A stretch of 64,000 nt of DNA from JAICJR01 sp963848495 (lineage in GTDB: Bacteria > Actinomycetota > Thermoleophilia > Solirubrobacterales > Thermoleophilaceae): NCBI GenBank assembly GCA_963848495.1, contig CAWKDV010000004.1, positions 930,001-994,000 of the forward strand, written 5' to 3'. Below the pieces are notes generated by a model that saw only the letters and a list, made by a program, of their open reading frames with translations, had not been told where the DNA came from and did not search any database. The position numbers were made by a program, and so were the translations under genes. The stretch's first letter is position 1. Each line of letters opens with the position of its first letter. Shown here in pieces: positions 34,402-44,729 of this stretch.

Positions 34402-37400
34402 CGCCGTCTCCGCTCGCCGCCACCGTGAGAAGGTCGTCGTCGTCATCCGGGCTCTGCGCCCGCAGCCCGGCCGCCTGCGCCGCCGCCAGCTCGCCGAGCG
34501 CCCGCTTGTAATCGACCGGCATGACCTTCACCCAGGAGCCGATCAGCGCCTGCCAGCCGGCCAGCACGTGGGTGGCCAGCGGGCTGCCGGTGCGCTCGCG
34601 GTGCTCCTCCACCAGCGCGCGGATCTCCTCGAAGTCGTCGGCGCTCGGCGTCTCGAGCTCGACCAGCTCGGTGTTGCAGCGCTCGTGGAAGCTGCCGTCG
34701 GGGTCGAGCACGTAGGCGATGCCGCCGCTCATGCCCGCAGCGAAGTTGCGGCCCGTCGGTCCGAGCACCACCACACGGCCGCCGGTCATGTACTCGCAGC
34801 CGTGGTCGCCCACGCCCTCCACCACCGCGCTGGCGCCCGAGTTGCGCACGGCGAAGCGCTCGCCGGCCAGCCCGCGGAAGAAGGCGCGCCCGCTGGTGGC
34901 GCCGTACAGCACCGTGTTGCCGACGATCACGTTCTCCTCGGCCTTGAAGGTCGACCCCTCGGGCGGGCGCACGGCCAGCACGCCGCCGGACATGCCCTTG
35001 CCGGCGAAGTCGTTGGCGTCGCCCTCGAGCAGCAGGCTCACGCCGGGCGCGAGCCAGGCGCCGAAGCTCTGGCCGCCCGAGCCCTGCGCCCGCACCACGA
35101 TCGTGTCGCCCGGCAGGCCATCGGCGCCGTGCCTGCGCGCGACCTCGCCCGACAGGAGGCCGCCGACCGTGCGGTGCCTGTTCTTCACCTCGATGCCGAG
35201 CTCGACGGCCTCGCCGCGCTCGAGCGCCGGCGCCGCCAGCTCGATCAGCGCGTGGTCGAGGTGGTCGTCCAGCACCGGGTCCTGCGGGCGCACGCTTGCG
35301 GCGCGGCACGTCGTCCGCGGCCTGCGGCGGAGCGAGGATCCCCGAGAGGTCGACGCCCCGCGCCTTCCAGTGGTCGATCGCCTCGTCGGCCTCGAGCAGG
35401 TCGGTGCGCCCGACCAGCTCCTCGAAGCGGCGCACGCCGAGCTGCGCCATCAGCCTGCGCACCTCCTCGGCGATGAAGAAGAAGTAGTTGACGACGTGCT
35501 CGGGGCGGCCCGCGAAGCGCCGGCGCAGCTCCGGGTCCTGCGTGGCGATGCCCGCCGGGCACGTGTTGAGGTGGCAGACGCGCATCATGATGCAGCCCAT
35601 CGTGATCAGCGGCGCGGTGGCGAAGCCGAACTCCTCGGCTCCGAGCAGCGCCGCCACCACCACATCGCGGCCGGTCTTGAGCTGGCCGTCGGTCTGGACG
35701 ACGATGCGGTCGCGCAGGCGGTTCATCACCAGCGTCTGCTGGGTCTCGGCAAGGCCGATCTCCCAGGGCACGCCGGCCGAGTGGATCGAGCTGACCGGCG
35801 AGGCGCCGGTGCCGCCGTCGTGGCCGGCGATCACCACGTGGTCGGAGTTCGCCTTCGCCACGCCCGCCGCCACGGTGCCGACGCCCACCTCGGACACGAG
35901 CTTCACGCTGATGCGCGCGTACGGGTTCGCGCAGCGCAGGTCGAAGATGAGCTGCTTGAGGTCCTCGATCGAGTAGATGTCGTGGTGCGGCGGCGGCGAG
36001 ATCAGGCCGACGCCCGGCGTCGAGTGGCGTACGCCGGCGATGTACTCGTCCACCTTGTGGCCGGGCAGCTGGCCGCCCTCGCCGGGCTTCGCGCCCTGCG
36101 CCATCTTGATCTGAAGCTCGTCGGCGTTCACTAGGTAGTGCGCGGTCACGCCGAAGCGGCCGGAGGCCACCTGCTTGATCGCCGAGCGGCGGCTGTCGCC
36201 GTTCGGGTCGGGCGTGAAGCGGCGCGGGTCCTCGCCGCCCTCGCCGGTGTTCGACTTGCCGCCGAGGCGGTTCATGGCGATCGCCAGCGTCTCGTGCGCC
36301 TCGGTTGAGATCGAGCCGAGCGACATGGCGCCCGTCGCAAAGCGCTTGACGATCTCCTTGGCGGGCTCGACCTCCTCCAGCGGGATGGGCTCGCCGAGCG
36401 TGCGCAGCTTGAGCAGCCCGCGCAGCGTGGCGCGGCGGCGCGACTCGTCGTTCACGCGCGCGCTGAAGCGTTCGTAGGTGTCCTGGCCGCCGTGGCGCAC
36501 GGCGTGCTGAACGGCGGCGATCGTGTCCGGGTTCCACTGGTGATGCTCGCCGTCGCGGCGCCAGGCGTGCACGCCGCCGTTCGGCAGGCGCTCTTCCGAC
36601 GCGGGCACCGCGCTGTGTGGATACGCGCGGGCGTGGCGGGTCAGCGTCTCGCGCGCGAGCACCTCCAGGCCGATGCCGCCGATCCGCGACGTGGTGCCGG
36701 TGAAGCAGCGCTCGACCAGCTTCGGCTCGAGCCCCACCGCCTCGAAGATCTGCGCGCCCGAATAGCTGCGCACGGTGGAGATGCCCATCTTGCTGATCGT
36801 CTTCAGCAGACCCTTGCCGACCGCCTTGATCATGTTCGCCTCGGCGTGGTCGGCGCCGTGAACACCCGGCAGCAGGCCGCGGTCGCACATCTCGAAGAGC
36901 GTCTCGAAGGCGAGGTAGGGACAGACCGCCGAGGCGCCGTAGCCGAGCAGGCAGGCGATGTGGTGCACCTCGCGCGGCTCGCCGGACTCCACCACCAGGC
37001 CCGCCTGCAGGCGCGTGCCCTCGCGCACGAGGTGGTGGTGCACGGCGCCGACCGCCAGCAGCGCCGGGATCGGAGCGCGCTCCGCGCCGGCCGCCCGGTC
37101 GGACAGGATCAGGATGTTGTCGCCGGCCGCGATCGCCGCCGAGGCCTCGCGGGAGAGACGGCCGAGCGCCCGCTCGAGGCCGGCCTCGCCCTCGCTCACC
37201 GGCCAGGTGGCGTCGAGCGTGTCGGCGCGGAAGACGTGGTGGTCGACCTGGCGCAGCTTCTCGAGCTCGCCCGTGGTGAGCAGCGGCTGCCCGATGATGA
37301 GCTGGTGGGCGTGCTCGGGCGTCTCGTCGAGCAGGTTGCCCTCCGGCCCGACGCTCGTCGAGACGCTCATCACGATCTTCTCGCGGATCGGGTCGATCGG

Positions 37401-38957
37401 CGGGTTCGTGACCTGCGCGAAGAGCTGCTTGAAGTACGAGTAGAGGAGCGGGCCGCGATCGGACAGCACCGCCAGCGCGAAGTCGTTGCCCATCGAGCCG
37501 ATCGGCTCCTCGCCCTTCGCCCCGCCCATGTCCGCCAGCGTCACGCGGAGGTCCTCCTGCGTGTAGCCGAACAGGAGCTGGCGGGTGCGCAGCGGGTCGG
37601 CCGGCAACTCCGTCGGAGCGACGTCCGGGATGTCGTCGAGGTGGACCGTGCGCTCGCCGAACCAGCGGCCGTAGGGCCTGCGGCCCGCGATCTCGCCCTT
37701 CACCTCGGCGTCGTCGACGATGCGGCCCTGCTCGACGTCGACGAGGAAGATCTTGCCCGGCTGCAGGCGGCCCTTGGCCACCACGTCGGCGGGGTCGGCC
37801 GGCAGCACGCCGGTCTCGCTCGCGAGCACCACGAAGCCGTCGCGCGTGAGCTGCCAGCGGCCGGGGCGCAGGCCGTTGCGGTCGAGCGTGGCGCCGATCA
37901 CGCGGCCGTCGGTGAACGCCACCGCCGCCGGACCGTCCCACGGCTCCATGAGGCACGAGTGGTAGGCGTAGAAGTCGCGCAGCTCGGGCGCCATGTCCTC
38001 GCGCCCCTCCCAGGCCTCCGGGATCATCATCATCAGCGCGTGCGGCAGCGAGCGGCCCGCGAGCAGCAGCAGCTCGAGCACGTTGTCGAAGGTCGCGGAG
38101 TCGCTGCCCCCGGGCTGGACGACCGGCATCAGCTTGTGCAGGTCGTCGCCGAACAGCTCGCTGTGGAGCTGCGACTCGCGCGCCCGCATCCAGTTGACGT
38201 TGCCGCGCAGCGTGTTGATCTCGCCGTTGTGCGCGATCAGGCGGTAGGGGTGGGCCAGCTCCCAGCTCGGGAACGTGTTGGTGCTGAAGCGCGAGTGCAC
38301 CAGGGCCAGCGCGCTTGCGATCCGCTCGTCGCGCAGGTCCGGGAAGTAGCGCGGGAGCTGCGGCGAGGTGAGCATTCCCTTGTAAACAAGGGTGCGCGAC
38401 GACATCGACGGGATCGCCAGGTCCTCGCCCGCCGCCTTCTCAACGATCCGGCGTGTGACGTAGAGCTTGCGCTCGAAGTCGTCCTGGTCGAAATGGTCGG
38501 GCGCCCCGATGAAGACCTGCTTGATCTGCGGCTCCACCGCCGCCGCGCTCGGGCCGGGCACGCTCGAGTCGACCGGCACATCGCGCCAGCCGAGCAGCTC
38601 CAGGTCCTCGCACTGCACCGTGCGCTCGATCAGGGCTTCCAGCTCGGCGCGCCGGATCGGGTCCTTGGGCAGGAACACCATGCCCGCGGCGAAGCGGCCC
38701 GGCAGCGGCAGCTTGAAGTCGACCGCCTCGCGCAGGAAGTCGTCGGGCAGCTGGAGCAGGATGCCGGCGCCGTCGCCGGTGTCCACCTCGGCGCCGCTGG
38801 CCCCGCGATGCTCCAGGGCGTCGAGCACCTCGAGGGCGCGTCTTACGGTGGCGTGGGTGGGCCCGCCGGACAGGTCGGCGACTGCGCCGACGCCGCAGGC
38901 GTCGTGCTCAAAGGTGGGGTCATAGAGGCCCACGGCCTCAGGTCGCTGTGCGTACAT
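34394..38957 (-). CDS. gltB: glutamate synthase large subunit, one frameshift
   Basis: About 1,520 residues from the ATG at 38957 (MYAQRPEAVGLYDPTFEHDACGVGAV). The N-terminal glutamine amidotransferase has its Cys in 'HDACGVG'. Next are the central domain, the FMN-binding barrel ('ISVKLVSEVGVGTVAAGVAKANSDHVVIAGHDGGTGASP') and the [3Fe-4S] motif 'CIMMRVCHLNTCPAG'. The C-terminal beta-helix continues in another frame after one extra base near 35297 ('VRPQDPVLDDHLDHALI...GDTIVVRAQGSGGQSFGAWLAPG'). The in-frame extension upstream to 39077 lacks homology features. With gltD and glnA it completes ammonium assimilation. Confidence 0.95.
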
Positions 38958-39136
38958 GCTGCCTCGTAGGGAGCGGCCATCAGCCGGGTCCGGCCGTAAG
39001 GAACGCGAGATGGTAGCGGGAAGGGCCCGCCTCGGTTCATCTTCCCTTAACCGCTCCGCTTTCGCCAGCGCGGCCATACGAGAGCGCGGCCTTTGTTGGT
39101 TTCGTCACATGCCGCCGGGCCCGCGCCCGGCGCGGC

Positions 39137-40893
39137 TCAGCAGCTCTTCTCGCTGTCGCGGCCCGCGCAGCTGTCCTTGCCCGAGCCGCCGTTGTCCTTG
39201 TCCTTGCCCGCGCCGCCGTTCAGGCCGTCCTTGCCCGGGCCCCCGGCGAGGCTGTCGTTGCCGGCGCCGCAATCTCCCGCCGCGAGAGCTTGTCGTTGCC
39301 GGCGCCGCCGGACAGCTTGTCCTTGCCGGCCTCGCCGTAGATCCTGTCGCTGCCGCTGCCGCCCGAGACCTTGTCGTTGCCGGCGCCCGCGCAGATGATG
39401 TCGTTGCCGCCGCCGCCGTTCACGCTGTCGTTGCCGCCGAGGGCGACGATCACGTCCGAGCGTCGCGTGCCCGTCAGGCGGTCTCCGTGGGAGGTGCCGA
39501 CGATCGTCGCCGCCTTGCCGGCGCACTTCGGCACCTTCGAGCCGCCGCCGCCACCGGGCCCGCCGCCGCCGCCGCCGCCACCCGGGCCGCCGCCCGTGGC
39601 GGTGGCGTCGCCCTCGAGCCGCGCCACCGCGGAGTTGCTCCCGGCAGTGCCGGCGATCACGATCTTGCCGTCGGGCTGGAGCGCCATCGCATCGGCCTCC
39701 GAGTCGCTGCCCGGGAACGTCACCGTGCGCTTGCCACCCGGGCCGAAGGTCTCGTCGGGCAGGCCGCCGGGCTGGAAGCGCACGAGCGCGAACTCGTGGT
39801 CGTCGGCGCCGCCGAGCAAGATCTTCCCGTTCGACTGGAGCGCCAGCGCGTTGGCGATGTCCTGTCCGCCGAAGTCAGCGTCCACGGTGTTGTTGCCGTT
39901 GAGGGAGTTCTCGGGGGTGCCCGCGGAGGTGAGCCTCGTGACCAGCATGTTGTTCGCCACGCTGCCGAAGCCGCCCACGAGGATGTGCCCGTCAGGCTGG
40001 AGAGCCACGTCGGTGCCCTGGTCGTTGGCGCCGGCGCCGAAGCCGTACACGCGCTTGCCAGCCACGCCGAAGCTCGTGTCGATGCCGGCCTCGGGAGTGA
40101 CTCGCGCCACGGCCACATCGCTCTGGCTCGCCCAGCCGGCCAGGACGATCTTGCCGTCCGGCTGCACCGCCATCCGAACCGCCCCGTCGTCGCCGCCGTA
40201 GTCCACGTCAGTGATGAACGTCCCGCCGCCGGAGAAACTGGGGTCGACGCTTCCGTCGGCCTTCAGGCGCGCGGCGAACGCGTCCGTGCTGTGGGCCGGA
40301 GTGAACGTGGTCTCGGTGTCCCACGTGCCCGCGAGCAGGATCTTCCCGTCGGGCGCGATCGCGACGTCGTTGAAGGCGAGGTTCGGGTCGATCGTCGCCA
40401 CACCGGGGCCGTCCGTGGTCACCGCCGCTCCGAACGAGTTGTCGGGCACGCCGTTGGCGTCGAGGCGGACCACCATGCCCCGCCCGCCTCCGACGGAGGT
40501 GCTGCCGGCGACCACGATCTTGCCATCGGACTGGATCGCCACCGCGTTGGCAGAGTCAGTGGCCCCGGCGGTGGTGGTGTTGTCCACCAGCACGGTGCCG
40601 CCGCTGCCGAAGCCCGTGTCGGGGCTGCCGTTCGCGTTCAGGCGCGTGATCGCGAAGTCGTAGTCGACCCCGCCCTTGAGCGCGTCGCCGACCAGGAGGA
40701 TCTTGCCGTCGGGCTGGATCGCCACGTCGAAGACGCGGCCGGGCTTGCCCCCGGGGGTGAAGGTCACCCTGCCGCCGCCGCCGAAGCTCGCGTCCAGGTC
40801 GCCGGGCGCGGCGGCCGCGGTGCCGCCAAAAGCGGTGACAGTGGCCGCGGCAAGGGCAACCGCAATCACGAATCGGGGCAAGAGCCGGGCCAT
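39137..40893 (-). CDS. secreted delta-60 repeat protein with C-terminal RTX-like repeats, one frameshift
   Basis: Signal peptide (MARLLPRFVIAVALAAATVTAFGGTAAAA) from the ATG at 40893. About eight ~50-residue repeats with 'AIQPDGKILLVG....R....G..D..FG.GG' (delta-60/beta-propeller type) follow. Then come a Gly-rich linker, a Cys-containing strand ('KCAGKAATIVGTSHGDRLTGTRRSDVIVALGGND') and RTX calcium-binding nonapeptides (GGxGNDxhx). Near 39287 one base seems missing; the other frame continues RTX-like repeats (GAGNDSLAGGPGKDGLNGG) and ends with 'DSCAGRDSEKSC' at 39137. Extracellular, probably Ca-stabilised; function unknown. An ATG at 40920 is an alternative start. Confidence 0.75.
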
Positions 40894-40983
40894 GACGCGC
40901 GACCCTAAACGATTCGCCATCGCCCGTCGAGGCCTGCGAGTCGCCCGCAGATCGCCTGGTGCTCGCGGCCTACCCGGAGGCGC

Positions 40984-41352
40984 TCACTGCTCTTCGGTGA
41001 GCACCGTGTCCTCGTCGGAGTACGGAGGCGCGCAGCAGCAGAGGAGGACGAGCGGCTCGTGGCCCGTGTTCGTGAGCTTGTGCTCCGCGGCGGGCGGGAT
41101 CACGATGCAGTCGCCGCGGCCGACGTCCCGCTCGTCGTCCCCCACCCTCATCCGGCCGGCGCCGCCGACTATGTAATAGAGCTCCTCCGTCGTGCGGTGG
41201 TAGTGCGCGGTGGTGGCGCCGCCGACCGGCACTGTCGCCTCCGCGAGGCTCTGCGCCCGCGCAGGCGTCCAGGCCGGGCCCGCCAGCTCGCGGATCGATG
41301 ACCCGTCGAGGGTGATGAAGGAGTCGAGCTCTTCGAGGTTGGCGACGTGCAC
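40984..41352 (-). CDS. cupin-domain protein
   Basis: 122 residues from the GTG at 41352 (VHVANLEELDSFITLDGSS). One cupin fold with motif 1 'GATTAHYHRTTEELYYIVGGAGRM' (His/His/Glu metal ligands) and motif 2 'GDCIVIPPAAEHKLTNTGHEPLVLLCCCAPPYSDEDT'. The cysteine run 'CCC' is a curiosity of the C-terminal strand. It is the small phosphomannose-isomerase/germin-like type, often acting on polyketide or sugar intermediates; substrate unknown. Ends close to the RTX gene start. Confidence 0.8.
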   Translation of the reverse strand: MHVANLEELDSFITLDGSSIRELAGPAWTPARAQSLAEATVPVGGATTAHYHRTTEELYYIVGGAGRMRVGDDERDVGRGDCIVIPPAAEHKLTNTGHEPLVLLCCCAPPYSDEDTVLTEEQ

Positions 41353-41719
41353 GCGGCGGAGCGTAGCTCGCTCTGGAGCCGCGACCGCGACGCGCCGCGT
41401 CCAGCCGAGGGGCTCGCGCGAGCGCGGCATCACGTGCGTCGCCGCGTCTCGGGGCCAGTCGTGACGGCGCGGGACGGTTCGCGGCCCGCGAGCCAAGTCG
41501 ATGGACGGTGCAGGAACAGCGGCCAGCGCGAGGGCTGCTGTTCGAATCCATGCGCGAGGTGCGTGTCGACCGGCATTTGGGGGGCGGTCGCGGCGAGGTG
41601 TGCGTGGTCGCTGGTCATGGATGCAGTCTCAGCCCTGCACGCACGGTGCGAAAGGGACCCAAGGTGTTGGAGATGCCCACCTCCGCGGACGCTCGGCCAC
41701 CGGACAGGTTGTGGAACTA
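41353..41719. other. no gene recognised
   Basis: About 370 bp between the cupin start and the RNase P terminator. Short frames are present in several directions, but none shows a credible start, Shine-Dalgarno or recognisable protein sequence. It should hold the cupin promoter at the left. Confidence 0.5.
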
Positions 41720-41743
41720 GAAAGGCCCCGCCGAAGCGGGGCC
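41720..41743 (-). terminator. Rho-independent terminator of rnpB
   Basis: On the minus strand GGCCCCGC-TTCG-GCGGGGCC followed by TTTCT: a perfect 8-bp GC stem with a UUCG tetraloop and a short U tract, immediately after the 3' end of RNase P RNA. Confidence 0.85.
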
Positions 41744-42124
41744 TCCCCGTAGCTGGCCGATAAGCCGGATCCTGTCGTGTGCAGTCATCCATCTCCCGCG
41801 CCTCGCGGCGCGGCGGGCCGGAGCCCTGCGGCCTACCTGGGACTCGGCGGGCAACGTCGTCGTCCCTGCTTGGCCTTGCACCGAGTGGGGTTTGCCTTGG
41901 CCGGCGTGTCACCACGCCGCCGGTGCGCTCTTACCGCACCATTTCACCCTTACCGGCGGCGGGCCTCACGTGAGGGCCCGCCGCTTAGGCGGTGTCATTT
42001 CTGTGGCACTTTCCCGCGGGTTTCCCCGGGTCGGATCTCCCGACCACTCTGCCCTACGGTGTCCGGACTTTCCTCGAGGGCCGGTTTTCTCTCCGACCTC
42101 CCGCGACTGCATAGCCAGCACCCC
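41744..42124 (-). ncRNA. rnpB: RNase P RNA, bacterial type A
   Basis: About 380 nt on the minus strand. Conserved landmarks read 5'-3': P1 strand GCUGGCU at ~42119, 'GAGGAAAGUCCGGAC', 'GGGCAGAGUGGU', 'GACCCGGGGAAACCCGCGGGAAAGUGCCACAGAAA', 'GGUAAGGGUGAAAUGGUGCGGUAAGAGCGCACCG', 'GGCAAACCCC', and near the 3' end 'GACAGGAUCCGGCUUAUCGGCC' with the closing P1 strand GGCCAGC. The RNA is the catalytic part of tRNA 5' maturation. A strong hairpin terminator follows. Confidence 0.95.
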
Positions 42125-42165
42125 AAGCTTACGCGTGGGCGGTATGCCCGCCCACCCGCCCGGGG

Positions 42166-42399
42166 TCAGCCGAGAAGGCTGTTGCAGGAGAGACAGCGGC
42201 CGCGGTCCCCCATGCGCTCCAGCCGTCCGCGGCAGACCGGACAGTCCGCCGTCCCGGTGGCGAGCAGAACCTCCCATATGCTCGATATCCGCTCACCGAG
42301 CGTGATTCCCTCGCCGCCGAAGACGCGGCTGTCCGGCTGTTGCTCCGCGAAGTTGCGTGTGCGCCGGGCCGCAGCCGGCGCCAGAAGAAGCTGTGTCAT
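42166..42399 (-). CDS. small zinc-ribbon protein downstream of lexA
   Basis: 77 residues; the ATG at 42399 overlaps the lexA stop (ATGA) and has AGGAGGGTCAC just upstream inside lexA, so it is translationally coupled. The C-terminal zinc ribbon 'DCPVCRGRLERMGDRGRCLSCNSLL' has two CxxC pairs. The N-terminal half is helical and basic. It should be SOS-controlled together with lexA. Function unknown; small zinc ribbons in this position may bind nucleic acid. Confidence 0.65.
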   Translation of the reverse strand: MTQLLLAPAAARRTRNFAEQQPDSRVFGGEGITLGERISSIWEVLLATGTADCPVCRGRLERMGDRGRCLSCNSLLG

Positions 42400-43007
42400 G
42401 TGACCCTCCTGAAGACCCCCACCACGCGCCCGAGCACGCGCACGTCGCGCGTCCTGATCGGCTCGAGCGCCTCGTTCTCGGGCTGGAGCCGGACGTGGTC
42501 CGACTCCTTGAAGAAGCGCTTGACGGTCGCCTCCTCGCCGATCAGCGCGACCACGATCTCGCCGTCGCGCGCGGTGTCCTGGGACTGCACGACGACGTAG
42601 TCGCCCTCCAGGATGCCCGCGTTCTTCATCGAGTCGCCCGATACGCGCAGGACGTACTCGCCGTCCTCACCGCCCGCGATCGTCGGCACCTCGACGTACT
42701 CCTCGATGTTCTCCTCCGCGAGGACCGGCTGGCCCGCGGCGACGCGGCCGACGAGCGGCAGGCCCGCCGGCGCGACGACCTTCTTGGCCTTGTCGACCAG
42801 GATCTCCATCGCCCGCGGCTTGGTGGGATCGCGCCTCAGCAGGCCGATCTTCTCCAGGTTCGCCAGGTGGGCGTGGACGGTCGACGACGACGTGAGGCCG
42901 ATCGCCTTGCCGATGTCACGAACCGTGGGCGGGTAGCCGTGCTTGGCGGAATACCTCTTGATGAAGTCGAAGATCTCCTGCTGGCGCTTGGTGAGATTGA
43001 GATCCAT
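42396..43007 (-). CDS. lexA: LexA repressor
   Basis: 203 residues. N-terminal winged helix ('LTKRQQEIFDFIKRYSAKHGYPPTVRDIGKAIGLTSSSTVHAHLANLEKIG'), cleavage site 'GRVAAGQP' (Ala-Gly), catalytic Ser in 'VSGDSMKNAGI' and Lys in 'EEATVKRFF'. Controls the SOS regulon. The consensus SOS box between 43046 and 43059 lies just upstream, overlapping its promoter, so it is autoregulated. It also drives the small zinc-ribbon gene. Confidence 0.97.
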   Translation of the reverse strand: MDLNLTKRQQEIFDFIKRYSAKHGYPPTVRDIGKAIGLTSSSTVHAHLANLEKIGLLRRDPTKPRAMEILVDKAKKVVAPAGLPLVGRVAAGQPVLAEENIEEYVEVPTIAGGEDGEYVLRVSGDSMKNAGILEGDYVVVQSQDTARDGEIVVALIGEEATVKRFFKESDHVRLQPENEALEPIRTRDVRVLGRVVGVFRRVT

Positions 43008-43045
43008 CGGCTAGGCCTCCCCAGTCTCGGTTTCGTGCGCTAATC

Positions 43046-43059
43046 CGAACATGTGTTCG
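43046..43059. promoter_or_regulatory. SOS box (LexA operator)
   Basis: CGAACATGTGTTCG is a perfect match to the Gram-positive/actinobacterial CGAAC-N4-GTTCG box, about 40 bp upstream of the lexA ATG and just downstream of a TATACT -10 hexamer on the minus strand. The divergent tRNA-Leu gene begins 45 bp away. Confidence 0.92.
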
Positions 43060-43103
43060 CAGAGTATAGAGGCGGTCGGACGGCTATAGTTCCGACTCGC
43101 TAC

Positions 43104-43189
<86 letters not shown>

Positions 43190-43284
43190 TGGAACGGGTC
43201 GCATTTGCCGGGCTTTGGTGATCGCTGAGTTGGGTTGAGGCCGCGGCGACGTCCCAGCTGCGGAGCGGTAATCTTCGCGCGCCC

Positions 43285-43336
43285 AAGCGATGAGGCTCGC
43301 TCCGACTGCGGCGCTGCCGCTGATGGCCTCTACGAC
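43285..43336 (+). promoter_or_regulatory. fluoride (crcB-motif) riboswitch 1
   Basis: P1 AGCG/CGCT encloses the signature GATGAGGCT; P2 is GCGGC/GCCGC; the 3' part CTGATGGCCTCTAC supplies the pseudoknot strand (GAGGC with GGCCTC). It closely matches the crystallised Thermotoga petrophila aptamer. A -10-like TAATCT lies at 43269. GGCCTCTACGAC (43325-43336) can also pair over 12 bp (two G-U) with GTCGTGGAGGTC (43349-43360), which holds the Shine-Dalgarno of the next gene (GTG 43364), so fluoride binding should expose the ribosome site. Confidence 0.9.
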
Positions 43337-43363
43337 AGAACTCGTTTCGTCGTGGAGGTCAAT

Positions 43364-43732
43364 GTGTCGCTCTTCGGTCGTCGTCAGCTTCTCGCGGTGT
43401 GTCTCTTCTTCTGCTGTGTCGGTGATGGCACTGCGCTGGGAGCCGCCGCCGGCCGATCTCCCGGAGTCTGGATTCCGTTGCTTGTCGTCTTCTGCGCGTC
43501 GGTGTTCGGGCTCTCGATGTCGGTCGAGTCTCTTGACGTGCCGCGTCCGGTCGAAGAGGAGGAGGACGACGAGGGCGACGACTTCCGGCGTGGCTGGGAC
43601 GACCCGCCGCCGCGCTGGCCGGATGGACCGGGCGGCAACCGAGCCTTGTGGCCGCAATTCGAGGCTGACTTTCGTGCGTACGTGGCGCGGCAGCCGAGGG
43701 AGTCGGAGGTGCCTGCCCGCCTTTATGCTTGA
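43364..43732 (+). CDS. small membrane protein under fluoride riboswitch 1
   Basis: 122 residues from the GTG at 43364, 5 bases after GGAGG. Hydrophobic helices LLAVCLFFCCVGDGTALGA and VWIPLLVVFCASVFGLSM suggest two membrane passes, followed by a very acidic cytoplasmic or external tail (EEEEDDEGDD), then a Pro/Trp-rich piece and 'FEADFRAYVARQPRE'. I know no family for it. It is the first gene after tRNA-Leu and the only one before riboswitch 2, whose promoter overlaps its stop. A role in fluoride stress is inferred from its leader. Confidence 0.65.
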   Translation: MSLFGRRQLLAVCLFFCCVGDGTALGAAAGRSPGVWIPLLVVFCASVFGLSMSVESLDVPRPVEEEEDDEGDDFRRGWDDPPPRWPDGPGGNRALWPQFEADFRAYVARQPRESEVPARLYA

Positions 43733-43735
43733 GAG

Positions 43736-43789
43736 CAGGCGATGAAGCTCGCCTTCGAGTGCGCCTTCGGGCGCTGATGGCTTCTACAG
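43736..43789 (+). promoter_or_regulatory. fluoride riboswitch 2
   Basis: P1 AGGC/GCCT around GATGAAGCT; P2 GCGCC/GGCGC with loop TTC; then CTGATGGCTTCTAC. The pseudoknot covaries relative to riboswitch 1 (GAAGCT with GGCTTC). A TATGCT hexamer at 43724-43729 is placed as a -10 for a start at the aptamer. GGCTTCTAC (43779-43787) can pair with GTGAAGGCC (43843-43851; one mismatch), which precedes the proposed AUA start at 43857. Confidence 0.88.
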
Positions 43790-43856
43790 CTGCCGTCGGG
43801 CAGCGAACGGCATCAGCGGAGAGGAGGCGATCGGGACGAGCAGTGAAGGCCATCGC

Positions 43857-44729
43857 ATACGAAGAGCGTTAGGGCCGTGTCTGCTCCTATGCGGGCTGCT
43901 GGGTTTCGTCGCGCTGGCCAGCAGTGACCCGCTCTCGGCGCTTCGTCACGGCGCGGGCGCGGGAGCAGCGCGCTCGCTGCCCAGGGCTCCCCTGCTGACC
44001 TTCGCGGCCACCGCTGTGTTCGGCATGGCCGCCTTCGGTGTGTATGCCTCAGGTCAGTTTCCGTGGGGGAAACGTCCGGACGAAACGCCGCGCCCGGCGC
44101 CCTTCAGGTTGGGCTGGCGGGACCGAGCGGCTCTCACAGCGATCGCAGTGATCCTCGTCGGGATCGTGGGAGTCGCGATCGCCGAGATCGGCCGGACGCA
44201 GCACTCCGCGCCGCAGGCATCACACGCTGGCGGGTCGGAGGCCCGCCCATCCGCGCCGCCCGCGCCCGGCCCTTCCCAGGTGGCGCGCGACTCCAGCTGG
44301 ACCGCCGTAGACGTGATGGGCGCAGGACTGCTGTTGGGCTGCGCCGTCCTCGTGGCGATCGGCGTCCGATCGTCGCGGCGGCACGCCAGCGGCAGCGCGA
44401 TCCAGAGCGGCCTTGGTGACGTTGCCTCAGCGCTCGAGCGAGCGGAGCTGGAGCTGCGTGCGGACGGCGATGCGAGGGTCGCGGTGATCAGGGCCTATGC
44501 CGCGATGGAGGCGGCGCTCGGACGTTCAGGGATCGGCCGTCGCCGTTCGGAGGCGCCGCGCGAGTACATGACGAGGGCACTGCCGACTTTGCAGGTGAGC
44601 TCCGCCGCGGCCGCCAATCTCACCGACCTGTTCGAGCGGGCCAGATTCGGCTTCGACATGGTCGACGAGCGAATGCGCCGGGAGGCGGCGGACGCACTCG
44701 CAACCGTGAGGTGGGAGCTGGGCGGATGA
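43857..44729 (+). CDS. DUF4129 membrane protein (start codon probably non-canonical)
   Basis: About 290 residues. Four transmembrane helices (residues ~7-22, ~43-62, then AALTAIAVILVGIVGVAIAEI and AVDVMGAGLLLGCAVLVAIGV). The cytoplasmic C-terminal DUF4129 domain has 'AELELRADGDARVAVIRAYAAMEAALGRSGI', 'REYMTRALPTLQVS' and 'LTDLFERARFGFDMVDERMRREAADALATVRWEL'. DUF4129 accompanies MoxR/DUF58/transglutaminase clusters. The first ATG in frame is 44016, but a typical signal-anchor start (RRALGPCLLLCGLLGFVALAS) lies upstream with no ATG/GTG/TTG. An ATA at 43857, 7 bases after AAGG, fits best; a base error is the alternative. Coupled to the next gene by ATGA. Confidence 0.65.
   Translation: MRRALGPCLLLCGLLGFVALASSDPLSALRHGAGAGAARSLPRAPLLTFAATAVFGMAAFGVYASGQFPWGKRPDETPRPAPFRLGWRDRAALTAIAVILVGIVGVAIAEIGRTQHSAPQASHAGGSEARPSAPPAPGPSQVARDSSWTAVDVMGAGLLLGCAVLVAIGVRSSRRHASGSAIQSGLGDVASALERAELELRADGDARVAVIRAYAAMEAALGRSGIGRRRSEAPREYMTRALPTLQVSSAAAANLTDLFERARFGFDMVDERMRREAADALATVRWELGG

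Noticed and set aside
36492..38969. Very long open frame antisense to gltB (and similar long frames opposite pckA, glnA, ppa-region and others)
   Set aside because: Shadow frames caused by high GC codon bias; low-complexity Arg/Ala/Val composition and no motif, while the opposite strand encodes clear enzymes.
38957..39050. Segment upstream of gltB containing CGGCTGATGGCC and CCCTACG on the minus strand, like the 3' half of a fluoride riboswitch
   Set aside because: The matching GATGARGCT loop and pseudoknot partner are missing, so no aptamer can be drawn.
41430..41915. Overlapping short frames between the cupin and RNase P RNA
   Set aside because: No Shine-Dalgarno, no recognisable protein, and the right part lies inside the RNase P RNA.
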